DNA of 64,000 bases. It comes from Gordonia sediminis. GTDB taxonomy: Bacteria > Actinomycetota > Actinomycetes > Mycobacteriales > Mycobacteriaceae. Position numbers and translations under genes: made by a program. The stretch spans positions 248,001 through 312,000 of the forward strand of contig RZUM01000005.1 in the NCBI GenBank assembly GCA_004193205.1, in the 5' to 3' direction. Positions 1-11,116 of this stretch are shown piece by piece. How positions within the stretch are numbered: position 1 is the first letter of the stretch; every line of letters begins with the position of its first letter. A model generated the notes under the pieces. It made no database searches. It was given only the letters and a program-made list of their open reading frames with translations, and had not been told where the DNA came from.

Positions 1-1945
1 TATCCTTGATGGTGGTTCGAGCTTGCCCGGCAACGATTTCCAGTTCCTCGTCGAGGCTGGCGTGCTCGGCGGCGATGATGGCCTCGGCTTCGGCCTTGGC
101 GATGTACTCGGCTTCCAGCGCTCCCATTTCGGGAACCTTGAATCCGGTCTTGAGTGCCCAGTAGTAGGCGATGAGGCCGACCGCCATGGCGGAAGCGGTG
201 TCGAGGGGGAACCCGAGGATCGGGTCCTTCATCGGGCCATACTCACCGATGGCCGACACGGTCAGCTGACCGAGGAGCAGGAACACCAGCCAGTAGCCGC
301 CGCGCAGATGCCGGACGCCCTCTTCGGCGGTGAGCAGTCGCAGTCCGGCGAGGAAGGCGACGCACAGCACCACGGTGCCGATCAGGTACTCGGCGAGTTG
401 TCCGTTGGAGCGCAGGACGGTGTCCGGGGTGGCCAGTACGAATCCGCTGCGGCCGGCGATGATGACCCAGCCGATCAGGAACGCGACGCTCAAGGCGGCG
501 GCCGGTCCGCGACGCGTCCAGCCGTGGTAGGACGAGAAGCAGACGGCATAGACCGACAGGGCACCCAGCAGGATCGTGGTCAGGTTGACCAGGGTGATGA
601 AGCCACACCAGTAGATGATCAGCGACGCGGCCACAAAGCCCGCCGGAGCAAGCACACTGGCGGCCGGAAGCTTGAACGGCCGGGGCAGATTCGGAGCGGT
701 GCGACGCATCACCATCAGTGCGACGGATGCGGCCAGGGTGCTCAGGACCAGCGCCGAGCTGATGAATCCGACCAGTCGATACCAGCTCGGTGCGGGTGCG
801 AAGAACAGGCAGCCGACGACGAAGGCGACGATTGCCGACACCGCGGGCACACCATGCCGGTTCATCTTGGTGAGAACGGCCGGGAAGTACTTGTTGATGG
901 CCAGGCCATAGCCGACGCGAGCGCCACCGCCGAGGTAGAGGTAGCCGGCCGCGCTCGGGGAGAGGATGGCATCGATGAGCAGCATGCTCACGAAGGCGCC
1001 CAGCAATGCGTACCCGGAGGCGTGCAGCGCCGCGCTGAGCGGACCGTCTGCCCAGGAGCTCTCGGCCAATCCGGCCCAGTCGCCGGGGGCGACATTGGCG
1101 TCGGACCAGTTGATGGCACCGAGGAAGGCGACCTGCAGGCCGATGTAGATGGTCATGGGGATCAGAACGCAGCCGATGGTGCCCAGCGGGATGTTGCGGC
1201 TGGGCTTGCGGACCTCACCGGCGAAGTCGATGACACCGCGGAAACCCATGAGCGCGAAGGCGATACCGGATGTCGCGACGGCCTGGAACATCGAGCCGGC
1301 GCCGGAATGCCCCTCGCCACCGTTGCCGAAGAAGCCGTGCGAGGTGAAGTTGGACCAGTTGAAGACCGAGAACAGCAGCAGGAACGTCACGGTGGGGATG
1401 ATGATCTTCCACCAGGTGATCCAACGATTCGCCTCGCTGAGCAGCTTGACACCGAACAGGTTGATCAACAGGAAGATCACCATCAGCGCGAGACCCACCA
1501 CGATGCCCCGCGGCCACGACAGCATCGACACGCCGTCGCGGGTGGTGAGCAATCCGAGTCCGGGGAACACGCCGCCGACATAGGTGATCGCGGCGATCGC
1601 CTCGATGGCCGGCAGTGACACGTTGGCCAACCAGTAGGACAGACCCATCAGCCAGCCGGTCAGCCCACCGTGGGACAGGTACGGATAACGGACGATGGCG
1701 CCGCTGAACGGCAGCGCGGTACCGACCTCCATCCAGGCCAGGGCGATCACCAGCGTCAACAGGCCGCCGATGATCCACGAGATCACCGCCGACGGACCGG
1801 CGATACCCGCGGCGGCCAGCACGGCGAAGAGCCAGCCGGAGCCGATCTGACCGCCGACACCGATGAACATCGCGGCCTGCAGCGACATTCGGCGTTGGAA
1901 TCTGGTGTCACTCGCATAAGTGACAGGGGGACTGGAAGTTGTCAT
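1..1945 (-). CDS. APC-superfamily amino acid permease, C-terminus cut by window edge
   Basis: Integral membrane transporter, probably importing an amino acid or amine. The reading frame is open from the ATG at 1945 to the left edge with no stop, giving 648 codons of an incomplete protein. The N-terminal region carries the glycine-rich first helix typical of the APC family (GVGGQIGSGWLF, about residues 28-39), and many hydrophobic segments alternate with short charged loops. The visible C-terminal tail is hydrophilic and rich in Glu and Ala. A CAGGAG ribosome site lies upstream of the ATG. It is transcribed in the same direction as the LysR gene to its right, about 200 bp away. Substrate cannot be told from sequence; nearby amino-nitrogen genes make an amino acid or amine plausible. 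Confidence 0.85.
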   Translation of the reverse strand, partial: MTTSSPPVTYASDTRFQRRMSLQAAMFIGVGGQIGSGWLFAVLAAAGIAGPSAVISWIIGGLLTLVIALAWMEVGTALPFSGAIVRYPYLSHGGLTGWLMGLSYWLANVSLPAIEAIAAITYVGGVFPGLGLLTTRDGVSMLSWPRGIVVGLALMVIFLLINLFGVKLLSEANRWITWWKIIIPTVTFLLLFSVFNWSNFTSHGFFGNGGEGHSGAGSMFQAVATSGIAFALMGFRGVIDFAGEVRKPSRNIPLGTIGCVLIPMTIYIGLQVAFLGAINWSDANVAPGDWAGLAESSWADGPLSAALHASGYALLGAFVSMLLIDAILSPSAAGYLYLGGGARVGYGLAINKYFPAVLTKMNRHGVPAVSAIVAFVVGCLFFAPAPSWYRLVGFISSALVLSTLAASVALMVMRRTAPNLPRPFKLPAASVLAPAGFVAASLIIYWCGFITLVNLTTILLGALSVYAVCFSSYHGWTRRGPAAALSVAFLIGWVIIAGRSGFVLATPDTVLRSNGQLAEYLIGTVVLCVAFLAGLRLLTAEEGVRHLRGGYWLVFLLLGQLTVSAIGEYGPMKDPILGFPLDTASAMAVGLIAYYWALKTGFKVPEMGALEAEYIAKAEAEAIIAAEHASLDEELEIVAGQARTTIKD

Positions 1946-2151
1946 GGCGTGTGCTCCTGGAGATGGTGCAGCTCAAGGTGGGCGGGGTCGATCCGACGTC
2001 GGATAGTTGGCAAGTCTCGCGGTGCCTGGTGCCCCCGGTACAGTGGCAACCTCCGCGTGCCACCCAAGGTTTTGGCTATAAGACCAGGTCGCGGTGTAGG
2101 CCATGTCACATTGCCATTGTGTTACATCTGTGAACGCCCTGGTCGGGCGCG

Positions 2152-3093
2152 CTAGTTCGCGCGTTGCGGAACCTGCCCGCAGGGGATGTCGGCGAGCAGT
2201 TGTCGCGCGAGCCTGATGATGATGGTGGTGGCCGGTGAGAGCGTCGCGTACCGGCGGGTGATGAACGCGAAGTTCTCGGGAAGGGCCGGCGACAGCGGGG
2301 CCCAGTGCAGGTGCTTCGTGGCGCCGAGCACCTCCGCCACGGCGTGCGTGATGATCGTGTCCCCGACTCCTCGCTTCGCCAATTCCAGTGCCACCGTCGG
2401 GGATTCGACCTCGATGACGGGGCTGATCGTGACGCCGGCGGTTTGTGCCATGGCCAGCAACTGCCTGCGGGTCGGATCCATCTCGCGCCATTTGGAATCG
2501 GGCAGGATCAGGCTCGCCGCGCCGATCTCCTCGATGGTCATCGGATGGGTGGCACGGGCCGGGTCTTTGGTCAGGTACACCGCGTCCGAGGTCCATTCGA
2601 GCTCACCGATCTCCAGACCGCGGTCGTCGACGGGTAACGCGACGAGTCCGGCCTCCAACTCACCTTCCCGCACTGCGTCGGCGATCTGGACGGAGTTGAG
2701 CTCGACGATCCGCACCTTCACCAGGGGATACAGGGCCCGGAAATTTGCGACCAGGTCGGTGTGCAGCAGGAGGTGGGCGCTGCTGAACGTGCCGAACGCG
2801 ACACTTCCGCCGGACAGGGTGCGCACCGGATCGACCGCCGCGGCCGCCTCCTCGGCCGCGGCGATCGTGCGTTGTGCATGGGGGATCAGCATGCGTGCGG
2901 CGTCGGTGAGGATCAGTTTGCGGTTGGTCCGGATGAACAGCGACACCCCGAGATGGTTCTCGAGTCGCCGGATCTGCTCGGACAGACTCGGCTGGGCGAT
3001 GAAGTTGGCCTCCGCTGCCGCCGACAGTGAGCCGTGCTCGACGGCGGAGAGGAAGTAGGCCAGTTGCTGCAGCGTGATGGGAGTGGCAGACAT
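2152..3093 (-). CDS. LysR-family transcriptional regulator
   Basis: A 313-residue DNA-binding regulator. The N-terminal winged helix-turn-helix (residues about 6-65) has the classic LysR pattern, with an LQQLAYFLSAVEHGSLSAAA recognition region, followed by an LysR substrate-binding domain. The ATG is preceded by GGAGG. It is divergent from the flavin monooxygenase operon starting at 3250, and a perfect inverted repeat lies in the intergenic gap, so it probably controls that operon and itself. It may also affect the permease, which lies downstream in the same direction. The inducer is unknown. Confidence 0.9.
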   Translation of the reverse strand: MSATPITLQQLAYFLSAVEHGSLSAAAEANFIAQPSLSEQIRRLENHLGVSLFIRTNRKLILTDAARMLIPHAQRTIAAAEEAAAAVDPVRTLSGGSVAFGTFSSAHLLLHTDLVANFRALYPLVKVRIVELNSVQIADAVREGELEAGLVALPVDDRGLEIGELEWTSDAVYLTKDPARATHPMTIEEIGAASLILPDSKWREMDPTRRQLLAMAQTAGVTISPVIEVESPTVALELAKRGVGDTIITHAVAEVLGATKHLHWAPLSPALPENFAFITRRYATLSPATTIIIRLARQLLADIPCGQVPQRAN

Positions 3094-3128
3094 CGAGGAA
3101 GGACCTCCGTTCAGTGCCGATACATCTC

Positions 3129-3147
3129 CTCAAGGATAAACCTTGAG
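3129..3147. promoter_or_regulatory. Inverted repeat, candidate LysR operator
   Basis: Perfect 7-bp inverted repeat CTCAAGG-N5-CCTTGAG in the 156-bp gap between the divergent LysR gene and the flavin monooxygenase operon. It contains the T-N11-A arrangement that LysR proteins recognise. The site lies 36 bp from the LysR start codon. Binding is inferred. Confidence 0.55.
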
Positions 3148-3249
3148 TCGATGTCGTGATCTCGGTATGGACGAGACCATGACGCTGTCGGGAGACTTGT
3201 CGCATCGGCCGAACACTCGGAAAGGCCAGCAAAGACAAGGAGATTCAAC

Positions 3250-5981
<2,732 letters not shown>

Positions 5982-6019
5982 GCCCTGTGGCGCCGATATC
6001 CAATTCGAAAGGAAGACCC

Positions 6020-6781
6020 ATGACCGTCACCACGGAAAACATCCCGCACCGTCTCGCCGGACGTGTCGCACTGATCACCGGCGGTTCCCGCGGCCAAGGA
6101 GCCGCCCACGCGCTCCGCCTGGCCACCGAGGGAGCCACCGTCTACATCGCCGACATCCTCGACGACGACGGTCATCGCACCGCCGGCGAGCTGCAGGCCA
6201 AGGGCCTCGACGTCACCTACGCACACCTCGACGTCACGTCGACCAATGACTGGGAAGACCTGCGCAACAAGATCTCCGCCGCTCATCAGCGCCTCGACAT
6301 CCTGGTCAACAACGCCGGAATCGTGCACGTCACCCCGATCGCCGAGGAAACCCTCCAGGCCTGGAACACGGTGCTCTCGGTCAACCTCACCGGAGCCTTT
6401 CTCGGCCTGCACACGATGATTCCATTGCTGCGCAAGGGAAACCGGCCGGCGGTGGTGAACACCTCGTCGATCTTCGGCCCGTCCGGGGCCGTCGGATACG
6501 CGGCCTACGCCGCCAGCAAGGCTGGCATGCTCGGGTTGACCCGCACCGCTGCGCTCGAATTCGCCGACGACGGGATTCGGGTCAACGCGCTCGTCCCGGG
6601 TGGGGTGAGTACCCCGCTCAACGCCCACGAGCCCGGTACCGGTGTGGTCCCGGAGACGCCGATGGGTCGTCGGGCCGATCCCGCCGAACTGGCCGCCGCG
6701 GTCGCCTATCTCGTCAGTGACGACGCCGCATTCGTCACCGGCACCGAACTCGTCGTCGACGGCGGATTCCGCGCGCGCTGA
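6020..6781 (+). CDS. Short-chain dehydrogenase/reductase
   Basis: A 253-residue classical SDR oxidoreductase. It has the NAD(P) motif TGGSRGQG near the N-terminus, NNAG, the catalytic Ser in NTSSIFG and the Y-x3-K pair in YAASK. The ATG at 6020 has a GAAAGGAAG ribosome site and is preferred over an upstream in-frame GTG at 5987. It is the third gene of the operon after glutamate dehydrogenase (38-bp gap) and ends just before a strong hairpin. The substrate, presumably an alcohol or carbonyl intermediate of the same pathway, is unknown. Confidence 0.88.
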   Translation: MTVTTENIPHRLAGRVALITGGSRGQGAAHALRLATEGATVYIADILDDDGHRTAGELQAKGLDVTYAHLDVTSTNDWEDLRNKISAAHQRLDILVNNAGIVHVTPIAEETLQAWNTVLSVNLTGAFLGLHTMIPLLRKGNRPAVVNTSSIFGPSGAVGYAAYAASKAGMLGLTRTAALEFADDGIRVNALVPGGVSTPLNAHEPGTGVVPETPMGRRADPAELAAAVAYLVSDDAAFVTGTELVVDGGFRAR

Positions 6782-6810
6782 CCACCTGAGCGCGCCACAC
6801 CCACCCCGAC

Positions 6811-6849
6811 CCGCCCGCCCCGGAGACCGTTGGTCTCCGCGGCGGGCGG
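6811..6849 (+). terminator. Strong hairpin after the SDR gene
   Basis: An arm of 17 paired bases with a single C-C mismatch around a GTT loop: CCGCCCGCC, C, CGGAGACC / GGTCTCCG, C, GGCGGGCGG. It lies 30 bp after the SDR stop. There is no clear T tract, so it may be an L-shaped actinobacterial terminator or an attenuator ahead of the thioesterase gene. Confidence 0.6.
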
Positions 6850-6890
6850 CGCCATCATCGCCCGAGCCGAAACGCAGATCGGATTACACC

Positions 6891-7415
6891 GTGACCGTCA
6901 CCGCCCCTGCCACCACCCGCCCGAGCGCCCTGTCGATGACGGTGCTGATGACCCCGGACATGGCCAACTTCAGTGGCAATGTCCATGGGGGACAGCTTCT
7001 TCGACTACTCGATCAGGTCGCCTACACCTGCGCCACCCGGTATGCCGGCACCTATGTCGTCACGCTGTCGGTGGACCGTGTCCTCTTCCGCGACGTGATC
7101 CGCGTGGGCGAACTCGTCACCTTCTCGGCGTCGGTCAACTACACCGGGCGCACCTCGATGGAGATCGGCATCCGTGTGGACACCGAGAACATCCCGCACG
7201 GGTCTGTCCGGCACACCAACAGTTCGTATTTCACGATGGTGGCGGTGGATGCCGAGGGCAAGTCCGTCGAGGTCGGGGCTCTCGTGCCGTCGACCGACCT
7301 CGAGCGCGACCGGTACGAGGCCGCGCGACGCCGGCGCCGCGCCCAGCGGATCACCTTCGCCAGCCCGCACGCCGCGCCCCGTTCGGAAGAGCTGGATTCC
7401 TCGCTGGTCGAGTAG
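6891..7415 (+). CDS. Hotdog-fold acyl-CoA thioesterase
   Basis: A 174-residue acyl-CoA hydrolase, releasing free acids from acyl-CoA. The family signature N-x2-G-x2-HGG is clear in NFSGNVHGGQLLRLLDQVAY (residues about 26-45), followed by the VTLSVDRVLFRDVIRVGEL strand region. Only one hotdog domain is present, with a basic C-terminal tail (RRRRRAQR-like). GTG at 6891 is the most upstream plausible start; the ribosome site is weak and ATG at 6936 is an alternative. The last codons (SLVE, stop) come from a 19-bp segment identical to part of the palindromic repeat near 56.7 kb. Confidence 0.85.
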   Translation: MTVTAPATTRPSALSMTVLMTPDMANFSGNVHGGQLLRLLDQVAYTCATRYAGTYVVTLSVDRVLFRDVIRVGELVTFSASVNYTGRTSMEIGIRVDTENIPHGSVRHTNSSYFTMVAVDAEGKSVEVGALVPSTDLERDRYEAARRRRRAQRITFASPHAAPRSEELDSSLVE

Positions 7416-7456
7416 CCGCGCAGGGACCGAGTCCGGCCGCCGAGTCCGCCTCTGCG

Positions 7457-8302
7457 TCAGATGCTTTCGGCGTAGATGCCGCCCTGCGGCCACTCGCAGA
7501 ACTCCAGCACGAGTGACCGCCAGGGCCGGGTGGCGTCGGCGCGGTGGCCGGGATCGACACCGATGATCCGTCCACCGTCGAAGCTGATGATCTCGTGTTT
7601 GGCGTCGAAGTCGTAGGTGGTATCCGAGGTGCCCGGATGTGTCTGAGGATGTGCGATTCGCCAGTCCACCATCGTGGTGTGTCCGTGGATCTGGCTGAAC
7701 GGCAACCGATGACCAGTCCAGCTCGGTACGAGCTCGGTCGCGGTGTCGGCCCAGATCGGTCCTGCCGACAGGTTGGGCGCATTGTCGGCGAGCAATGCCC
7801 CGTGCCGGTGAATCTTGCCGTCGTCCACTCGCGCGAGGAGGTTGATCACCTCCGCGGCATGCGCGGTGTCGGTCGCGCTGCGCAGGGCGCGCCGCCAGAA
7901 CGGTCTGGTGACGCCGGCATGGGTGACGAGAAACGACTCGGTGGCGGTCTTGACGGAGACTGCGACGTGCACGTGGTACCCCAGCCACCATCGGCGCACG
8001 GTCGCCACCGTGTCGTCGTCGAGATGTTCGTCCCATCGGAACATCGGGGGCCGCAGGTAATGCATTTCGTGGTTGCCCACCAGCTGAATCCACTGTCGCG
8101 GCTGGGTGGTCAGGTAGTGGTCGACCAGCGCGACCACGCCGGCGGAGTCCGGGCCGCGGTGGATGAGGTCACCCACCTGGATCACCACCAGGTCGTGGGG
8201 AAGGCGACCGTCCGCGTCGACGCCGAGGGCAGAGAGCTCGGCAGACAGCTCGGCAGCGTGACCCCCGATGTCACCGATGACCGCAACGCGCACAGTGCCC
8301 AT
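7457..8302 (-). CDS. Calcineurin-like metallophosphoesterase
   Basis: A 281-residue metal-dependent phosphoesterase. Blocks in order are GDIGGH (residues about 9-14), GDLIHRGPDS, GNHEMHYL and a late HGHT, which together provide the two-metal site. The start ATG at 8302 overlaps the end of the upstream gene closely: that stop codon occupies 8304-8306, leaving 1 bp. The first metal motif is DxxGGH instead of the usual DxH, as seen in some serine/threonine phosphatase-like members. Substrate unknown; translational coupling with the DUF294 protein suggests a shared role. Confidence 0.87.
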   Translation of the reverse strand: MGTVRVAVIGDIGGHAAELSAELSALGVDADGRLPHDLVVIQVGDLIHRGPDSAGVVALVDHYLTTQPRQWIQLVGNHEMHYLRPPMFRWDEHLDDDTVATVRRWWLGYHVHVAVSVKTATESFLVTHAGVTRPFWRRALRSATDTAHAAEVINLLARVDDGKIHRHGALLADNAPNLSAGPIWADTATELVPSWTGHRLPFSQIHGHTTMVDWRIAHPQTHPGTSDTTYDFDAKHEIISFDGGRIIGVDPGHRADATRPWRSLVLEFCEWPQGGIYAESI

Positions 8303-8303
8303 G

Positions 8304-10205
8304 TCAGCCGCGCTCCGATGCGGTGCCCCATTCCGAGGTGGGGGTATAGCTCGCGACACTGTCCATTCGACGCTGGACAGCGGCGATCTCACGCACGCAC
8401 TCGGCCACGATACCCCGGTCGATGGCCGAGAGCCGATCGCGTTCGAGAATGTTGGTCGGTGCACGTTCCTCGTCGAGGAGCTCGAGCTGGTACCGCAATC
8501 GCAAGTCCTGGAGAGTTTCGAAGACCTCGATGAGTCGGTGAGCCTGTTCGGTCGGCAGGAATCGTGAGCCGGCGGCCGCCCGAAGGCGCTGCGGTGTATG
8601 CAATTCGGTTGAGCCGGTGCTCAGTGCGGCCCACCGGGCGATGTTGATCACGGGCAGCAGAGCCCGGTTTTTCACATCGAATCGATCGCCCCGGCCGGTG
8701 AGCACCGCACGCACCGATCGCAATCGGGCGCGCCTCGACAGCGACTCCTCGAGGAGCAGGCGCATGGTGCCCGGGTGGCGGCGCAATTCGGTGAACACCC
8801 GGTTCACCTCGGGCAGGCCGGGGTCGCCGTGGATGGGACGGCCGTCGACCAGCAGCGAGGTCATGATCACCCCGTGGTTCTCGGCCGGTGCCGAAATCCA
8901 TTGTCGGGCCGTGGCGCGCCACTCCCTGTTGGTGCGCGAGAAGGCCTCTCGCTCGGCGACGGCCCCGTGACCGTCGACGCTGAGCCCACATTGTTGGAGA
9001 ACGCGGTCCACCTCCGCGAATGCCAGTCGGCATCGGGCGATGTCGGTTCGCGGCACCGTGTTGTCGAAGGCGACGGCGGCGTCGACGTCGGAGCTCGGTA
9101 CCGCTTCACGCCGGCCGTTGCTGCCCAGCGAGATCCAGGTGAACCAATCTGCGGACAGGTCGGGGTGACGCTCGAAGACCAGGGCAATTGCGCGCCGGAC
9201 GATCGTGTCGACGATCGCAGAGTAGACCGCGATCACGCGGGAGGCGGCCAGACCGCCCTCGAGCACGCCGGCGAGCATACCGGGAACACTCGTGCTGCGG
9301 TGGATGAGGTCGTCGAGATCGACGGCCCGGCGGATCTGCTCGTGGGTGCTGACACCGGTGGTGGTCGGAGAGACGACGAAGTCGCGGGCGGCGACGACGC
9401 CCCGCGCGCGGCCGCCGGGATCGGTGACGATCACGAATTCCGTTGGGCTGTCCAGAAGGTCGATGAGGGCCTCGGCGGCGGAGCGGCCGAGAGCCGTGGT
9501 CGGCGCCGGGTAGACCATGAGGTCTCCGACCGGGGTGGTGGCCGGACGGCCCTCGGCGATGACGGCCTCCCGCAGGAGTGCGTCGGTGATCAGGCCGTAG
9601 CCGCCGGTTGAGTCGACGAGGGCACAGGGGCGGTTTCGCCGGGTCATCTCCTGCGCCACCTCGGCGGCGGGGCGGTCGGGTGTGACGATCAGGGGTTCGG
9701 TCACCACGAGGTCGTCGACGGTCGAATACGTCGGTGGCGCGGCGGTCAGGCGGTGCATGTGGGCGACATGCCGGGCGAGAAACCGGGCACCAGAGTCGGT
9801 GGCGAAGGCCGGCATCGCCTGCGCCGCCGGGATACGCAACACCGTGGATCGGTTGTGGGCGATGACTTTCGGACCGTCGGTGCGACCGGTCAGAATCGCG
9901 GAGAATCCGAACACCTCGCCGGCACCGAAACGGTCGTCGGGGCCGCGGTGAATCCGGTCCGGGTCGTACCAGAGGTCGACGTCTCCGGACACCACCACGA
10001 AGACATCCGTCGGCACGGTGGCAAAGGCGTCGATGATGAGATCGCCTGCCCGGTGGATGCCCACGGCCGATGCCTGGGCCGCCGCAGTGAGTGCGGCGGG
10101 GTGCATCGAGTCGAATGGGGCCACCTTGCGCAGGAAGGCGGCCCAGTCGGTCGCGTGTGCGGCGTCGGCTGCTTCTTGTGAAGGGGGCGCGGGGATCTGG
10201 GTCAC
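8304..10205 (-). CDS. cNMP-binding / CBS / DUF294 nucleotidyltransferase-like protein
   Basis: A 633-residue putative signalling protein. Domains in order are a cyclic-nucleotide-binding-like barrel (about residues 15-130, with FGAGEVFGFSAILTGR), a CBS pair (about 140-265), a DUF294 nucleotidyltransferase-like domain with GSNGRREAVPSSDVD matching the G-S-x-G-R-x-E-x4-S-D-x-D metal site, and a DUF294 C-terminal substrate domain. The enzymatic activity of the family is not established. GTG at 10205 is used; TTG at 10220, overlapping the upstream stop as TTGA, is also possible. It is coupled to an alpha/beta hydrolase upstream and a phosphoesterase downstream. Confidence 0.82.
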   Translation of the reverse strand: MTQIPAPPSQEAADAAHATDWAAFLRKVAPFDSMHPAALTAAAQASAVGIHRAGDLIIDAFATVPTDVFVVVSGDVDLWYDPDRIHRGPDDRFGAGEVFGFSAILTGRTDGPKVIAHNRSTVLRIPAAQAMPAFATDSGARFLARHVAHMHRLTAAPPTYSTVDDLVVTEPLIVTPDRPAAEVAQEMTRRNRPCALVDSTGGYGLITDALLREAVIAEGRPATTPVGDLMVYPAPTTALGRSAAEALIDLLDSPTEFVIVTDPGGRARGVVAARDFVVSPTTTGVSTHEQIRRAVDLDDLIHRSTSVPGMLAGVLEGGLAASRVIAVYSAIVDTIVRRAIALVFERHPDLSADWFTWISLGSNGRREAVPSSDVDAAVAFDNTVPRTDIARCRLAFAEVDRVLQQCGLSVDGHGAVAEREAFSRTNREWRATARQWISAPAENHGVIMTSLLVDGRPIHGDPGLPEVNRVFTELRRHPGTMRLLLEESLSRRARLRSVRAVLTGRGDRFDVKNRALLPVINIARWAALSTGSTELHTPQRLRAAAGSRFLPTEQAHRLIEVFETLQDLRLRYQLELLDEERAPTNILERDRLSAIDRGIVAECVREIAAVQRRMDSVASYTPTSEWGTASERG

Positions 10206-10216
10206 GACGACGTCGC

Positions 10217-11008
10217 TCAAACCGTCTCGAGGAAGTCCAACGTGAGGATCGTCGCGGCGTCGGCGCACTCGTCGAAGTACGCGTGTCGAGCGCCGTCGAA
10301 AATGTGACTGCGGCTGTTGGGGATCTGTTCGGTCAACAGATGAGCGTTGAGGGCCGGTGCCAGCTCGTCGTCGGAACCGTGCAGGACCAGCGTCGGTGCA
10401 CCGATCTCGGGCAGCAGATCCCACGCATCGTGAGAATGAACGGTCTGCTGATGTCCTCGGCGGGCCCGCCGAGACATCGTCGGGTCCCCCAACACGCGGT
10501 ACGGACCCGGATTGAGAGCCTGCCACCGAGGACTGTACATCAGGTCGGTCAACACACGGTCGACGTCGCCGCCCAGCAGCGTGCGCCGGACCGCTTCGGT
10601 GCTCCCGACCGCATGGCGGCCACCGGGCCTGGTGCACCCGAGAACGAGTTTGCGAACCCGCCGCCGGGCGTTGATCGCGATCCATTGCGCCACGCACCCG
10701 CCCATGGAGGTCCCGTACACGTCGAATCGGTCGATGGACAAGGAATCCATCACCGTCAGCGCATCCGCCGCGAACTGTCGGCTGGAGTAGCGGTCCTCAT
10801 GGCCCTCATCGCTGCCGCCGGTCCCGCGGTAGTCGAAGGTGACCGTGGTGTGGTCGCGGTCGAGATCGTCACGGACACGGTCCCACCAGTGGTGATTGTT
10901 GGCCTGCCCGGGAAGGAGCAACAGCGCCGGACCGCTGCCGCGGACCTGCACGTCGAGACGCGCCCGATCAGGGGTGCGGGTGGTCTGGTGATACTCGAGG
11001 AGTGGCAT
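10217..11008 (-). CDS. Alpha/beta hydrolase
   Basis: A 263-residue serine hydrolase of the alpha/beta fold. It has an early oxyanion region LLLLPGQANN, the nucleophile elbow GTSMGG (Ser near residue 103), the acid in LHGSDDELAP and a late catalytic His in FDGARHAYFDE. There is no signal peptide, so it should be cytoplasmic. Its stop lies next to the start of the DUF294 gene, making a three-gene run with the phosphoesterase. Substrate unknown; an ester, lactone or C-C bond are all possible within the family. Confidence 0.86.
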   Translation of the reverse strand: MPLLEYHQTTRTPDRARLDVQVRGSGPALLLLPGQANNHHWWDRVRDDLDRDHTTVTFDYRGTGGSDEGHEDRYSSRQFAADALTVMDSLSIDRFDVYGTSMGGCVAQWIAINARRRVRKLVLGCTRPGGRHAVGSTEAVRRTLLGGDVDRVLTDLMYSPRWQALNPGPYRVLGDPTMSRRARRGHQQTVHSHDAWDLLPEIGAPTLVLHGSDDELAPALNAHLLTEQIPNSRSHIFDGARHAYFDECADAATILTLDFLETV

Positions 11009-11076
11009 GACTCAAGTCTTCGGTATGACGCCGATCACGTGAAGACCGAAAACACGACACCACGTCAAGGGTGAGC

Positions 11077-11116
11077 CTTGGCCGGAAGCCGGCGATGACG
11101 CCGGCCGACGGCCAAG
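11077..11116 (-). terminator. Hairpin directly after the E1 gene
   Basis: Nested inverted repeat CTTGGCCG ... GCCGGC-N6-GCCGGC ... CGGCCAAG beginning at the base next to the stop codon at 11117. No T tract follows on the minus strand. Its position at the end of the four-gene operon suggests a terminator or 3'-stabilising structure. Confidence 0.55.

Noticed and set aside
23-1618. 531-residue plus-strand open frame
   Set aside because: Antisense to the APC permease and lacking any domain; the minus strand codes a membrane protein with family motifs.
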